A stretch of DNA of 64,000 nucleotides from a bacterium. GTDB lineage: Bacteria > Chloroflexota > Dehalococcoidia > Tepidiformales > Tepidiformaceae. The notes under the pieces are model-generated. The model made no database searches, was not told where the DNA came from, and was given only the letters and a program-made list of their open reading frames with translations. A program made the position numbers and the translations under genes. Location: NCBI GenBank assembly GCA_003577245.1, contig QEVS01000008.1:48920-112919 (forward strand), in the 5' to 3' direction. Below are positions 35,762 through 47,954 of the stretch, in pieces; the first letter of the stretch is position 1, and each line of letters opens with the position of its first letter.

Positions 35762-36331
35762 CTACCCGGCCGTCTCGGCGAAGTGCCGGCTTTCGATGTC
35801 CTGGAGGATGCGCGGACGCAGCGCCCGCTCGTCGCCGTTACCGAGCAGGGGTAGCTGCAACGAGCGCTCCTCCATCGATGGCACCCGTCCTTCTTCCAGC
35901 GCCGCCAGAGCCTCCTTCAGCGAGGCCAGGTCGGTGAAGGCGCGGTAGACCGAGGCGAAGCGGATATAGGCGATGTGGTCGAGGCGGCGCAGGGCGTCCA
36001 TCGCAAGTTCTCCCACAACCTGCGATGGCACTTCCTGGCGCCCGTCTGCGGCCACCTTTGCCTCGATCTCGGAGACCACGGCCTCAAGCTCAGCCACCGC
36101 GATGCTCCTTTTCTCGCATGCTTTGCGGAGTCCCTGCAGCAGCTTGTCGCGGTTGAAGTCCTCGCGCCGCCCGTCCTTCTTGACCACCTGCACGGTGGCC
36201 AGGGGGATCGTCTCCAGAGTCGTGAAACGCTCACCGCAGCTGATGCATTCGCGGCGGCGGCGGATGCCGTCATCCGTGGCCCGGCTATCGGTGACTTTCG
36301 AATCGCGGAAGTGACAGAAGGGGCAGCGCAC
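35762..36331 (-). CDS. nrdR: Transcriptional repressor NrdR
   Basis: 189 residues. A zinc ribbon VRCPFCHFRDSKVTDSRATDDGIRRRRECISCGERFTTLE leads into an ATP-cone (PLATVQVVKKDGRREDFNRDKLLQGLRKACEKR, about 45-140). A 40-residue tail extends past the usual end. NrdR senses dATP/ATP and represses ribonucleotide reductase genes. The GTG start is chosen because family members begin at the Cys-Pro-x-Cys. Tandem NrdR boxes lie upstream, indicating autoregulation of the nrdR-hypothetical-nrdJ unit. Confidence 0.96.
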   Translation of the reverse strand: MRCPFCHFRDSKVTDSRATDDGIRRRRECISCGERFTTLETIPLATVQVVKKDGRREDFNRDKLLQGLRKACEKRSIAVAELEAVVSEIEAKVAADGRQEVPSQVVGELAMDALRRLDHIAYIRFASVYRAFTDLASLKEALAALEEGRVPSMEERSLQLPLLGNGDERALRPRILQDIESRHFAETAG

Positions 36332-36390
36332 TCGCCATAAACTCCAAATGTGCATAAACGCCTGAGCGTTTCCCATCCCGGGACTGCCGG

Positions 36391-36443
36391 AGCTTACCCC
36401 AACATGTTGTGGCGCGTCAATACCCCAATACTAGATATTGTGA
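36391..36443 (-). promoter_or_regulatory. Tandem NrdR boxes and promoter upstream of nrdR
   Basis: Two 16-base sites resembling the NrdR consensus lie at 36428-36443 (minus strand TCACAATATCTAGTAT) and 36397-36412 (CCACAACATGTTGGGG), separated by 15 bases. This is the three-helical-turn spacing typical of NrdR box pairs. A candidate promoter, TTGACG (36420-36415) and TAAGCT (36396-36391) with an 18-base spacer, encloses the second box, so bound NrdR would block polymerase. Confidence 0.7.
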
Positions 36444-36456
36444 CCGTGGTTACGTC

Positions 36457-36479
36457 GCGTCCCGAATCTGATGGGACGC
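36457..36479 (-). terminator. Hairpin downstream of sdhB
   Basis: GCGTCCC and GGGACGC form a seven-pair stem around a nine-base loop, about 100 bases beyond the sdhB stop and before the nrdR promoter. It could end sdhCAB transcripts. No U-run follows, so it is only a candidate. Nothing else is recognisable in 36480-36581. Confidence 0.35.
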
Positions 36480-36581
36480 TGGCCGGGCGCGACCTGTGCA
36501 AGCGCGGCCAGCGCCTGGCTTCCCGATCGGCGCCGGTGGTGTGACCCTCACGGACCTGGGCATCTTGGGCTCTCGCCCCCG

Positions 36582-39271
<2,690 letters not shown>

Positions 39272-39281
39272 CTGCCGCCTC

Positions 39282-40031
39282 CTAGTCGAGCACGCCCGTG
39301 AGGACGGCAATGGGGATGGAAACGTTGCCCACCACAATGGCGGCCGCGAAGAGCGCTGCGAACCCGCGCCGCCACCGGTTGAACCGGGGATGGTTGAGAC
39401 CCAGCGACTGGAACAGGCTCCAGGCCCCGTGGTAGATGTGCATGCCCAGGAGCAGGTTCGCGACGATGTAGGCCGCCGCCACCGGTTCGCGCTCGAAGCT
39501 CGCGACCAGGTTCTGGTACGGCTGCCCGCTTACGAAGTCCGGGTTGGCCCTGCCCGCTGTCAAATCGAGCAGGTGGAAGACGAGGAAGGCGGCCACGATG
39601 ATGCCGCTCCAGCGCATAGTCCTTGCCGCGTAGTCTGCTGCCGCGTACTTACGCCCGCCCTTGTATGCCACCGGGCGGGCTTTGCGGTTGAGCAGCGTGA
39701 GCGTGGTCGCAGCATGCACGTGCAGCAACAGCGAAACAGCCAGCACTCCGCGGACCGCCCAGAGCAGACCCTCGTGCGGGACAACGGGCTCGCCCACATC
39801 GCGGAGCCATTCGCTGTAGTGGTTGAGGCTCTCCCCATCGTCGTTGTAGTAAACCTTGAGGTTGCCCGTCATGTGGGCGAACACGAACCCCAGGAGCACA
39901 ATGCCGGTCACGGCCATCACGGCTTTCTTCCCAATGGCCGAGCCGTAGAGGTCAAGCAACCAGTACTGGTGCTGGCGACGGCCGCGTACGGTTGGAACCG
40001 CGTTGCGCCGTCCCGTGGTTTCGGCCTGCAT
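39282..40031 (-). CDS. sdhC: Succinate dehydrogenase cytochrome b subunit (fused five-helix type)
   Basis: 249 residues with five membrane helices, so a single SdhC carries the whole anchor and no SdhD is needed, as in Bacillus, Wolinella and Bacteroidetes enzymes. Likely haem-ligating histidines lie in [31 protein letters not shown] and [22 protein letters not shown]. The ATG at 40031 is preceded by GGGGAGG at five bases. First gene of sdhCAB; the 173 bases upstream (40032-40204) must hold its promoter. Confidence 0.94.
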   Translation of the reverse strand: MQAETTGRRNAVPTVRGRRQHQYWLLDLYGSAIGKKAVMAVTGIVLLGFVFAHMTGNLKVYYNDDGESLNHYSEWLRDVGEPVVPHEGLLWAVRGVLAVSLLLHVHAATTLTLLNRKARPVAYKGGRKYAAADYAARTMRWSGIIVAAFLVFHLLDLTAGRANPDFVSGQPYQNLVASFEREPVAAAYIVANLLLGMHIYHGAWSLFQSLGLNHPRFNRWRRGFAALFAAAIVVGNVSIPIAVLTGVLD

Positions 40032-40204
40032 GTGCGCCTCCCCGGGTGTTCTGACAATCCGCCATGAGGGCGGCACGTTCGAGCCGCGCCGATTGCGGAA
40101 CGCCGTCTGCCTTGAAGTGCTTCGCCCCCGCCGGGATCCTACGCCCGCTCCCCCGGAGCCATCAATGCAGCCGCATCCATCGGAGCTATAGAACGTACTG
40201 TGAC

Positions 40205-40741
40205 TTAAGGCTTAATCAATCGCTGCCATCGAAGGATGCCGATGACCGACTTCGCGTCGCAGATCTCGCCCGATTCAATCGCGGCCAGGGCTTCGGCCGC
40301 GGTCCGCGTCTCAACCTCAATGTCCTCGTCCTCATCACCGTCCAGCCGCCCGGGAACAAGCCCGGTGCAAACGTAAAGCCAGATGTATTCGGTGGTGTAC
40401 CCCGGCGCCACGAAGAAGCCGCCCAACGGCTCAACCTTCCCGGGGCGCATCCCGATCTCCTCTTGCAGTTCGCGGACCACGGTGGTGGCGGGCTCCTCGC
40501 CCGGTTCGAGCGTTCCGGCCGGCAGTTCGAGCAAGCGCCTTCCGGCGGCGTGGCGGTACTGAGTCACGAGCACGAGCCGGCCATCAGCGTCGATGGGGAC
40601 CATGCACACGGCTCCGGGATGGCGGATGATCTCCCGCTTCGTGACCACGTCCCCCGGCAGCTCAAGTTCGTCAAGCTCGACTTTGAACAGCTTGCCGTCG
40701 TAAACGGTGCGCGAAGAGAGCAGGCGGGGATCTTGAGGCAT
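40205..40741 (-). CDS. Nudix hydrolase, ADP-ribose pyrophosphatase-like
   Basis: 178 residues. The Nudix box is complete: GTLEPGEEPATTVVRELQEEIGM (about 76-98), preceded by YRHAAGRRLLELPAG and followed by GFFVAPGYTTEYIWLYVCTGLVPG. These flanks match ADP-ribose/sugar-nucleotide pyrophosphatases. It probably hydrolyses ADP-ribose to AMP and ribose-5-phosphate. It stands between sdhCAB and the divergent Fic gene. Confidence 0.92.
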   Translation of the reverse strand: MPQDPRLLSSRTVYDGKLFKVELDELELPGDVVTKREIIRHPGAVCMVPIDADGRLVLVTQYRHAAGRRLLELPAGTLEPGEEPATTVVRELQEEIGMRPGKVEPLGGFFVAPGYTTEYIWLYVCTGLVPGRLDGDEDEDIEVETRTAAEALAAIESGEICDAKSVIGILRWQRLIKP

Positions 40742-40964
40742 GGGGGCAGCTTACACCCTGGGCTTGCCCCGAACCGCGGTCATTTGCCGGGATCACTTGT
40801 TCCGTGAGCCGTCCCCACCGTGGAGGTCCCGCGGATCCCAAGCTTGGCCAAGCCAAGGCACCCCCACTCCCCCACGAGCGCCCAACGCCTTTGCCGCCAC
40901 GAGCGCGAGGGCTGGGTCGCTGCTTCGGAGCGGACTCGCTCCGGCCCAGCACCTGGGAAGGGAG

Positions 40965-40995
40965 CATGGGTCGGACCCCTCTCCCATGATAGAAT
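40965..40995 (+). promoter_or_regulatory. Operator-like inverted repeat and -10 element before fic
   Basis: CATGGG (40965-40970) and CCCATG (40983-40988) form a 6-base inverted repeat. A TAGAAT -10-like element (40990-40995) follows and lies only nine bases before the Fic start codon, so the transcript may be leaderless. No clear -35 is seen. The rest of 40742-40964 shows nothing recognisable. Confidence 0.35.
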
Positions 40996-41004
40996 TCCCC
41001 AATC

Positions 41005-42516
41005 ATGTCCCAGTCGCCAGATCGAGCTGGCCGATGGTCACCGATCACCCCACTTCCCAGGGACTTGGAGCAAGCCAACGGCACCTTCGCAGCATTGGAT
41101 GAGCTGCGGAGGGAGTGGGACCGACAGCTCTCGGCTGTGACTGAAACAGAGCGAATCCGGCGGCATCAGCGTTCGCTTCGAAGGCTCGCCCTGGAGACAG
41201 GTGTCCTCGAACGCCTCTATGACATCAATTGGGGCCTTACGCTGACTCTTGTTGCTCATGGCTTTGCGCGCGAAGTAGTCGAGCGAGCCGGGGGTGATAT
41301 CGATGACGGGACCCTCGCCACTCTAGCCGCCCAGCGCGAGGCATTGGAGATGGTCACTGACTTCGTTCGAGCCAACCGGAATCTGACGTCCGGATTCATC
41401 CAGGAGCTGCATGCTGCGATCACCCGTACGCAACGCACGTATACGGCTATTGACATGCTGGGTCGAGTAACCGAGACGGAACTCCCACATGGCACCTGGA
41501 AGAAGTGGCCCAATCACGTGAGACGCCACGATGGTTCACTCCTTGAATACTGTCCACCCGAGCACGTAAGTACAGAAGTCGACAACTTGACTACCTGGTA
41601 TGAGGAGATGGAGCGAGAACGGCGTGCTCATCCAGTGATTTGTGCGGCCTGGCTCCATCATCGTTTCGTTCAGATCCACCCGTTTGCGGATGGTAACGGG
41701 CGAGTTGCACGAGCTCTGACACTGGTGGTTATGCAGCGCCATCACTATGCGCCTCTGGTTGTGGATAGATTTCGCAAAGCGGATTACCTGTCAGCATTGG
41801 ACGATGCGAACGATGGTGATCTGCGTCCTCTGGTTAAGCTATTCGTGAGTCTAGAGAGCGCGGCTTTGGCCGGAGAGCTAGAGAGCTGGGAAGAGCCGAA
41901 ATCTGGCACGTCACTTGACGTGGCTCATACTCTGGCCGCTCAGCTCGCCGCACGGCGTGCGAAGGAGGCCGAGTCAATCCGCCGAGACCTTGACACGAGA
42001 GCCCGATTCGTTGCGGGACTGCTCAAGTACTGGTTCGAGAGGAAGAGAGATGAACTACAGGGCATCTTCCGCTCGCAGGGGGTCAATGCAGAGGTAATGG
42101 TGTCCCTTGAGGTCCCACCAGATTCTGAGCGAACTCACTACTTCAAACGCCAGGTCATCGAGTCGGCGAGAAGGGCAGGGCACTTCGCAGATTTGGGCGG
42201 TTTCACTGCGTGGGCGAGGCTGGTGGTGGTCGTAGAAGGGACGAAGGCCAGTTACGTTGCCTCGCTCCATGCCGCAGGACGGGAACCCGGGGTAATGGCA
42301 ATCACGACCTTCGCTGTGCTCGGGCAGGCCCCAACAAAGAGGGAAACACCCCTCGAAGATCATCCTGCACCGACAGACTTGCCGACCACAAGCGAAGCGT
42401 TTCGGTTCGTTCACACCGAGACAACAGAGGCACTTTCCGGACGCTCCGAGGAGCTGTATGAATTCCTGGATTCGGGGCTCAGTGTCGCTCTAGCTGATTT
42501 GAGCCAGCGCATCTAG
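41005..42516 (+). CDS. Fic domain protein (AMPylase/FIC-DOC family)
   Basis: 503 residues. The active-site loop is HPFADGNGRVAR with catalytic His225, matching HPFx(D/E)GNGR. An N-terminal helix has ETGVLERLYDINWG, in the place of the class II inhibitory motif (T/S)xxxE(G/N): Thr65 and Glu69, with Arg70 instead of Gly/Asn. A long C-terminal region (about 300-503) with an HTH-like or helical fold follows. It transfers AMP or another nucleotide to a protein target. Base composition is visibly lower in GC than its neighbours and codon use differs, suggesting recent transfer. Confidence 0.9.
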   Translation: MSQSPDRAGRWSPITPLPRDLEQANGTFAALDELRREWDRQLSAVTETERIRRHQRSLRRLALETGVLERLYDINWGLTLTLVAHGFAREVVERAGGDIDDGTLATLAAQREALEMVTDFVRANRNLTSGFIQELHAAITRTQRTYTAIDMLGRVTETELPHGTWKKWPNHVRRHDGSLLEYCPPEHVSTEVDNLTTWYEEMERERRAHPVICAAWLHHRFVQIHPFADGNGRVARALTLVVMQRHHYAPLVVDRFRKADYLSALDDANDGDLRPLVKLFVSLESAALAGELESWEEPKSGTSLDVAHTLAAQLAARRAKEAESIRRDLDTRARFVAGLLKYWFERKRDELQGIFRSQGVNAEVMVSLEVPPDSERTHYFKRQVIESARRAGHFADLGGFTAWARLVVVVEGTKASYVASLHAAGREPGVMAITTFAVLGQAPTKRETPLEDHPAPTDLPTTSEAFRFVHTETTEALSGRSEELYEFLDSGLSVALADLSQRI

Positions 42517-42551
42517 GGTGGTCTCCGCCGGGCGATTTGGTCACCGGCTCG

Positions 42552-44174
42552 TCAGTCCAGGTAGTCCTTAAGCTTGCGGCTGCGGCTCGGGTGGCGGAGC
42601 TTACGCAGCGCCTTCGCCTCTATCTGGCGGATGCGCTCTCGTGTGACGCCGAACTCCCGCCCGACCTCCTCCAGGGTCCGGCTGCGGCCGTCTTCGAGCC
42701 CGAAGCGCAGCTGGAGCACGCGCCGCTCGCGGCTCGTGAGGCTGGCCAGCACATCCTCGACCTGTTCGCGAAGGAGTTGCTGGCTGGCGGCCTCGGCCGG
42801 GGCGAGCGCGCTGGCGTCCTCGATGAAGTCCCCGAGGTGACTGTCTTCCTCTTCGCCAATCGGCGTTTCGAGCGAAACCGGCTCCTGCGAGACCTTCTGG
42901 ATCTCGCGGATCCGTTCGGGCGTGTATGAAGAGGATGCGTCGCCCTTACCGGTCTCGGTCATGCCGCGCGCGATCTCTTCGCTCGTAGGCTCGCGGCCAT
43001 ACTCCTGCACCAGGCGGCGGCTTACGCGCACGAGCTTGTTGATGGTCTCAACCATGTGCACGGGAATGCGGATGGTGCGCGCCTGGTCGGCAATCGCCCG
43101 GGTAATGGCCTGCCGAATCCACCAGGTGGCGTAGGTCGAGAACTTGAAGCCCTTGCGGTAGTCGAACTTCTCCACCGCGCGGATGAGGCCGATGTTCCCT
43201 TCCTGGATCAGGTCCAGGAGCGACATGCCGCGGCCGATGTACTTCTTGGCCACCGAAACCACAAGCCGCAGGTTCGCTTCGGTGAGGCGCTTCTCAGCTT
43301 TGTAGCCGTTGTGCTTCACGGTGTCGAAGTGATAGCGGAGCTTGTCTTCGAGCGGCGCGATCTTCTCGACCAGTCCGTCGATAGGCGGCACCAGGTCGTC
43401 CTCGCTGCCGGCTTCCTCCGCCATCTGGGACACGAGGTCAGACGTGAGGATGTGGGTCACAATCGAGAGGTGCACGATGAGCTGGAGCACCTCTTCTTCG
43501 GGACGCGGCGGCTTGATCTTCGATGCGCAGTAATCCCGGAAGTTGAGGTCCATCTCGCCATCGATGAGCCCCCGGAACTGCGGATTGGCGAGCGTCTCGG
43601 CGAGGCCCAGGTTCTTCATGCGGGGTCCGTTGGGGTCTCGCCAGCGCGGAACGCGGACGGGGATCTCGTTCCCCTGCTCATCCACCTGGTGGGTAGCCCG
43701 GGCCGCGATCTTCTCGTAGTCATCGATGAACATCCGGGCGGCCTTGTAGACCGGCATCAGTTCGGCCCACTGGTCGAGCAGCTCCACGGCCACACGGGCC
43801 GCCGATGGCGGATGCCCGTACGCTGCGACGTACGTCTCCTCTATCTCGCGGAGATGGTTCCCCTCTTCCATCTGCCGGGCGAGGTGCTTCTCGTCGTCGG
43901 CAGTGAGCAGGTACACCTTCCCAATCTCGCGCAGGTACATCCGAACCGGGTCGTCAATCCCTTCGGATTCCTCGCTGAGGAGGGCTATCTCTACTTCTTC
44001 GTCTTCTTCCTCGGTGTCCAGCGGGTCGGCTTCGTCGGTTGCCGGGTCAACGGGGTCTTCTTCTTCTTCTTCCGCCTCGTCGTCAAAGTCGCCACTGGAA
44101 AGGCGGCTGAGAACGCTGCCTATCATCTCGTCTGCGCTGGTTGAAGCGTTCTCAGTCATCTGCACATCACTCAT
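42552..44174 (-). CDS. rpoD: RNA polymerase primary sigma factor
   Basis: 540 residues. An acidic N-terminal region (about 30-70, runs of Glu/Asp) replaces a full region 1.1. Region 1.2 is [29 protein letters not shown], region 2 is [63 protein letters not shown], and region 4 is [48 protein letters not shown]. These recognise -10 and -35 elements. A long insert lies between 1.2 and 2. The ATG at 44174 has GGAG five bases upstream. Confidence 0.97.
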   Translation of the reverse strand: MSDVQMTENASTSADEMIGSVLSRLSSGDFDDEAEEEEEDPVDPATDEADPLDTEEEDEEVEIALLSEESEGIDDPVRMYLREIGKVYLLTADDEKHLARQMEEGNHLREIEETYVAAYGHPPSAARVAVELLDQWAELMPVYKAARMFIDDYEKIAARATHQVDEQGNEIPVRVPRWRDPNGPRMKNLGLAETLANPQFRGLIDGEMDLNFRDYCASKIKPPRPEEEVLQLIVHLSIVTHILTSDLVSQMAEEAGSEDDLVPPIDGLVEKIAPLEDKLRYHFDTVKHNGYKAEKRLTEANLRLVVSVAKKYIGRGMSLLDLIQEGNIGLIRAVEKFDYRKGFKFSTYATWWIRQAITRAIADQARTIRIPVHMVETINKLVRVSRRLVQEYGREPTSEEIARGMTETGKGDASSSYTPERIREIQKVSQEPVSLETPIGEEEDSHLGDFIEDASALAPAEAASQQLLREQVEDVLASLTSRERRVLQLRFGLEDGRSRTLEEVGREFGVTRERIRQIEAKALRKLRHPSRSRKLKDYLD

Positions 44175-44251
44175 TCGGTCTCCAAAATCCTCTTGTCGTC
44201 TGTCGGGGGAAACGTGGCCAGTGTCGGTTCCGGGCACACTACGCCTTGTCC

Positions 44252-44281
44252 ATCCTATCAAGAAAGTGACAAGCATTTCAA
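44252..44281 (-). promoter_or_regulatory. Candidate promoter of rpoD
   Basis: On the minus strand TTGAAA (44281-44276) and TAGGAT (44257-44252) are separated by 18 bases, about 80 bases before the rpoD start. This is the best sigma-70-type match in the 254-base divergent region 44175-44428; the phosphatase gene promoter on the other strand is not obvious. Confidence 0.45.
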
Positions 44282-44428
44282 GGCCATCCCGAAAGAGCCG
44301 CTCCGGGCCGTGCGCCTGCCCTCCCTCCATGGCGCACCTCTGTTCCTGCGGACCGGGAACAGGTTGGCGCTTGATTTCTGAGGCCGATACCTGACACGCT
44401 CAATGGCGTACCCGTTGTGGAGGTGAGT

Positions 44429-45199
44429 ATGAGCAGCGCGGCTCCTCCCACCCCGGGCTGGCGGAGCCTCCTCCGAGAGATCCCGGTCCTCGCTGCTGCC
44501 GTGCTCGCCTACTGGGGCGGCCGCGGCCTCACCGAGGGCAGCTACGAAGACGCCGTCGCTAATGCCCGGCGCCTCATAAGCCTTGAACAGCAGCTTGGAA
44601 TCTACCGCGAGGTTCGTCTCCAGGAACTCATCATCGACCACCAATGGATGGTCACCCTCATGAACTGGGTTTACATGTGGGGACACTGGCCGGTTATCGC
44701 GGTCTGTGCGCTCTGGCTCTTCTTCAGGCGCCCGCCGGCCTACTTCTTGCTCCGCAACGCCTTCCTCGTCTCCGGCGCGATCGGGCTGCTCATCTTCATC
44801 GCTTTTCCCGTTGCGCCGCCGCGCCTCACGGGCATCGAGGTCGCCGACACAATCACCCTTCACTCACACTCCTACAGGGTCCTCCAGCCGCCGGCCTTCG
44901 TTAACCAGTATGCCGCCATGCCCAGCCTTCACTTCGGCTGGAACATGCTCATCGGAGGGGGCATGGTGCGCGAAGTGCGGTTCCTTCCGGCCCGGATAGC
45001 CTGCGGGCTCCTCCCGGTGGCCATGGCCATTGCTGTCGTGCTCACTGCCAATCACTTCATCATCGACGTCCTGGCCGGTGGGACCGTGGCCCTCTTCGGG
45101 CTGCTCGTGGCATGGAGGACGCGCTCGCTCCTCCTTCGCATTCCGACCAAAAGGCTACGCCTGCTCCGACGCTGGAGCGGTTTGCCCGAGTCGCCGTGA
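44429..45199 (+). CDS. PAP2-superfamily membrane phosphatase/phosphotransferase
   Basis: 256 residues with about six membrane segments. The core is VNQYAAMPSLHFGWNM (catalytic His of the PSxH motif, near 170) and TANHFIIDVLAGG (second His, near 212), as in the inositolphosphotransferase/PAP2 branch. The first half has GSYEDAVANARRLISLEQQLGIY, typical of this branch. It acts on a phosphorylated lipid in the membrane. The ATG at 44429 follows GGAGG at five bases. It overlaps the phosphodiesterase gene downstream. Confidence 0.87.
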   Translation: MSSAAPPTPGWRSLLREIPVLAAAVLAYWGGRGLTEGSYEDAVANARRLISLEQQLGIYREVRLQELIIDHQWMVTLMNWVYMWGHWPVIAVCALWLFFRRPPAYFLLRNAFLVSGAIGLLIFIAFPVAPPRLTGIEVADTITLHSHSYRVLQPPAFVNQYAAMPSLHFGWNMLIGGGMVREVRFLPARIACGLLPVAMAIAVVLTANHFIIDVLAGGTVALFGLLVAWRTRSLLLRIPTKRLRLLRRWSGLPESP

Positions 45200-45864
45200 G
45201 CCCGCACCGGCCATTCGCAGTCGCCCACCGGGCCGGTAACAGCCTGCCGGGACTTCGCGCGGCTGAAGAGGCCGGCGCCGATTGGGTCGAGGCCGACGTC
45301 TGGCGCTTTCGCGGCTCCCTCGAGGTGCGCCATCTGAAGACCATGGGACCCGTCCCGCTGCTCTGGGACCGCTGGCGGCTCGCTCGCGCCAGCGCCCCTC
45401 GCCTTCAAATCGAGGAGTTGCTGGCCGCTGCAGTCCCCGGTACCAGGTTCATGTTCGACCTGAAGGGCCACGATGCACGTCTCCCGGCTGAGCTCGTACG
45501 TGCTGTTGCAGCGTCGGGCCGTGGCGCTCCCTTCATGGTGAGCTCCCAGTCATGGGACCTGCTCGAATGCTTTCGCGACCTCGCCGACATCCCGGTCGCA
45601 CACTCGGTTGGCGGGCCTCTCCAGCTCAAGCGCGTCTGGAAACGGCTCACGTGGCACGACCGGCACATCATCTCCATTCACTTCAAGCTCCTTGACGCCC
45701 CCACCGTGCGCGAACTCAAAGAACGGGCGAGCAGCGTCATCACCTGGCCCATCAACACGCCGGAACGGCTTGAGAAGGTTGTTCAGTGGGGGCTCGACGG
45801 CTTTACAAGTGATTCGCTTGAGCTCATCCGCGCTCACGCCGCGGGCGCCGCGACGGGAAGCTAG
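45196..45864 (+). CDS. Glycerophosphodiester phosphodiesterase family protein
   Basis: 222 residues of the GDPD TIM barrel. AVAHRAGNSLPGLRAAEEAGADWVEADVWRFRG holds the catalytic His and the Glu/Asp metal ligands of HRG..EN...E.D; the Asn is shifted (HRAGNSLPG). RFMFDLKG and GLDGFTSDSLELI follow. It would cleave glycerophosphodiesters to glycerol-3-phosphate, fitting its coupling (GTGA overlap) to the membrane lipid phosphatase. It ends overlapping the convergent CoA transferase gene by four bases. Confidence 0.82.
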   Translation: MSPHRPFAVAHRAGNSLPGLRAAEEAGADWVEADVWRFRGSLEVRHLKTMGPVPLLWDRWRLARASAPRLQIEELLAAAVPGTRFMFDLKGHDARLPAELVRAVAASGRGAPFMVSSQSWDLLECFRDLADIPVAHSVGGPLQLKRVWKRLTWHDRHIISIHFKLLDAPTVRELKERASSVITWPINTPERLEKVVQWGLDGFTSDSLELIRAHAAGAATGS

Positions 45865-47165
45865 GACCGGGCCCCGTCCGGCGCCACGGCGGGCGGCTGC
45901 ACGATCCCACGCGCTTCCAGGCTCGCAATCTCATCGTCCCCGTAGCCGATCGAGCGCAGGGTCTCGCGGGCGTGAGCGCTGAAAGCGGGCGCCGGCACGT
46001 GGCGTCCTACCTCCGCGTTGCTCATCCAGACCGGGGCACCGGGCTGGCGAATGGTCCCCACGACCGGGTGCCTCAACGTCTGGATGAGCCCGTTGGCTGC
46101 CACCTGGGGGTGATCGAAAACCTCTTCGGAAAGCACGACCGGAACACATGGCACGTCGGCCGCCTCAAGCGCCGTGAGCCATTCCGCCGTCGTCTTTCGA
46201 AGGAATGCCCCCTCATACGAAGCCATCAGGGCCAGGTGGTCTTCTGGCGTAATGGCCGCTCCCAGCTCGTAGACGTGACCGTCGACCGCAGGGTCGTCCA
46301 CGCCAAGGGCGTCGCGCAACCCGCGGCGCTGGCGGTTGTTGAGGCAGGCAACGCAGATGAGCGAATCCCTGGTGCGGAATACGCGGTAGTACATCGCCGT
46401 CGCCCGCCCCAGGCCGAGCCCGGTGCGAAACTCGAACAGGTCTTCGTAGCTGGCCCCTGAATCGCGCGCCGCTTCGACGGCCCCCAGCAGGGCTTCGCGA
46501 TTCTCTCGATCCAGGGATTCGATAGCAAGCGTGGGCCGGTACTGGATTGCAATCGCGGAGGCGAAGAGGCTCGTGTCTATCTTCTGACCGAGGCCGCTGC
46601 GCTCGCGCATGAACAGCGCTGCGGCAATCGCATAGGCGGTGAACATCCCCGTGCTCAGGTCCGCCGGCGCGAACGATGTGATGCCCACCGGTACGCCCCG
46701 CTCCACCTTCCGTTCGAAGTCCATGATGCCTGACATCGCCTGGACGAGGAGGTCGAAACCCGGCCGGCCGCTGTACGGCCCCTGCGGTCCGAACGCCGAA
46801 AGCGCCGCATAGATGAGGCCCGGCCGCAGCCCGGCGAGCGTCTCGTAGTCCAGGCCCAGCTGCTCGGGCAGCCCCGGACGGTAGTTCGTCACCACCACGT
46901 CGGCGCGGCGCACCAGGTCGTGGGCGATGGCCCTCCCTTCCGGCGTCTCGAGCCGCAACGCGATGCTCTTCTTGCCCCGGTTTACGCCGATGTAGTACCG
47001 GCTTTCGCGCCCGGCCACGGGCTGCTGGCGGCGCCAGTGGTCGCCCTCGAACGGCTCGACCTTGAGCACCTCCGCTCCCATGTCGGCCAGCATCATGGTG
47101 CAGTAGGGGCCGGCAACGTACTCGGTGAAGTCGACGACGACGATCCCTTCGAGCGGCGCTGCCAT
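45861..47165 (-). CDS. Family III CoA-transferase (CaiB/BaiF)
   Basis: 434 residues. The start MAAPLEGIVVVDFTEYVAGPYCTMMLADMGAEVLKVEPFEGDHWR is the family signature. NRGKKSIALRLETPEGRAIAHDLVRRADVVVTNYRPGLPEQLGLDYE and GRPGFDLLVQAMSGIM follow, with the catalytic Asp in the last. It moves CoA between carboxylic acids; the substrate (formyl, oxalyl, carnitine, succinyl) is not predictable. It stands alone, divergent from the M50 protease. Confidence 0.92.
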   Translation of the reverse strand: MAAPLEGIVVVDFTEYVAGPYCTMMLADMGAEVLKVEPFEGDHWRRQQPVAGRESRYYIGVNRGKKSIALRLETPEGRAIAHDLVRRADVVVTNYRPGLPEQLGLDYETLAGLRPGLIYAALSAFGPQGPYSGRPGFDLLVQAMSGIMDFERKVERGVPVGITSFAPADLSTGMFTAYAIAAALFMRERSGLGQKIDTSLFASAIAIQYRPTLAIESLDRENREALLGAVEAARDSGASYEDLFEFRTGLGLGRATAMYYRVFRTRDSLICVACLNNRQRRGLRDALGVDDPAVDGHVYELGAAITPEDHLALMASYEGAFLRKTTAEWLTALEAADVPCVPVVLSEEVFDHPQVAANGLIQTLRHPVVGTIRQPGAPVWMSNAEVGRHVPAPAFSAHARETLRSIGYGDDEIASLEARGIVQPPAVAPDGARS

Positions 47166-47270
47166 CCGGTCCCCCCTTTCTGAACGTGCCGAAACGATAT
47201 TCCCTCCGGTCCACGCGGTCGAGGCGCCTTTCCCTCCCGGAAACGAACGCGCGTGCTACGATCGGCCCAG

Positions 47271-47954
47271 ATGCTCTTCTTCCTCCGCGATTTCTCCGAC
47301 AACCCTTCTGCGCTGCTCGCTTACCTCGCCGCCATTGGCGTGGCTTTCATGACGGGCATCGCGTTCCACGAATTCAGCCACGCCTGGGCCGCCAACGAGC
47401 TGGGCGACAGCACCGCGGCGCGCCAGGGCCGCCTCTCTCTCAATCCTCTTCGCCACCTTGACCCGATGGGGACGGTGCTGCTGCTTCTCGTCGGCTTCGG
47501 CTGGGGCAAGCCCACCCCGGTGAACCCCTACAACCTGCGCAATGGACCGAAGCGCGGCAACGCCCTGGTGGCCGCGGCGGGCCCTGTGTCGAACTTCTTC
47601 TTCGCCGCCCTGGCCGCACTCCCGCTCAAGCTCGGGCTCATCGATTCGATTGCCAGCTTCAGCAACATCGCCGATGCCAGCGGCGAAGAGGTCATCGGCC
47701 TCTTCCTCATCTTCATCGTCTGGATCAACGTCGTGCTCGGCGTGTTCAACCTGATTCCCATCCACCCTCTGGATGGCTTCAAGGTGGCCGTGGGCATCCT
47801 CCCGGGGGAGCTATCGCGGCAGCTCAACTCCCTTTCGGCGTGGGGCCCCGGTTTGCTTATGACGCTGCTGGTGGTTGGCTTTGTTACGCCGTTCAACCCC
47901 ATCGGCTGGGTGATTGGCGGCCTGGGCAACCAGATCCTCAGAATCATCGTCTGA
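47271..47954 (+). CDS. Site-2-type (M50) membrane metalloprotease
   Basis: 227 residues with about five membrane segments. HEFSH (His33, Glu34, His37) supplies zinc and catalysis; NLIPIHPLDGFKV near 160 holds the third zinc ligand Asp. The compact form without PDZ, with SLNPLRHLDPMGTVLLLLVGFGWGKPTPVNPYNLR, is the YwhC/SREBP-like branch. It cleaves proteins within the membrane. First gene of the run M50-HD-tyrA-aroA-gmk; its stop overlaps the next start (TGATG). Confidence 0.93.
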   Translation: MLFFLRDFSDNPSALLAYLAAIGVAFMTGIAFHEFSHAWAANELGDSTAARQGRLSLNPLRHLDPMGTVLLLLVGFGWGKPTPVNPYNLRNGPKRGNALVAAAGPVSNFFFAALAALPLKLGLIDSIASFSNIADASGEEVIGLFLIFIVWINVVLGVFNLIPIHPLDGFKVAVGILPGELSRQLNSLSAWGPGLLMTLLVVGFVTPFNPIGWVIGGLGNQILRIIV

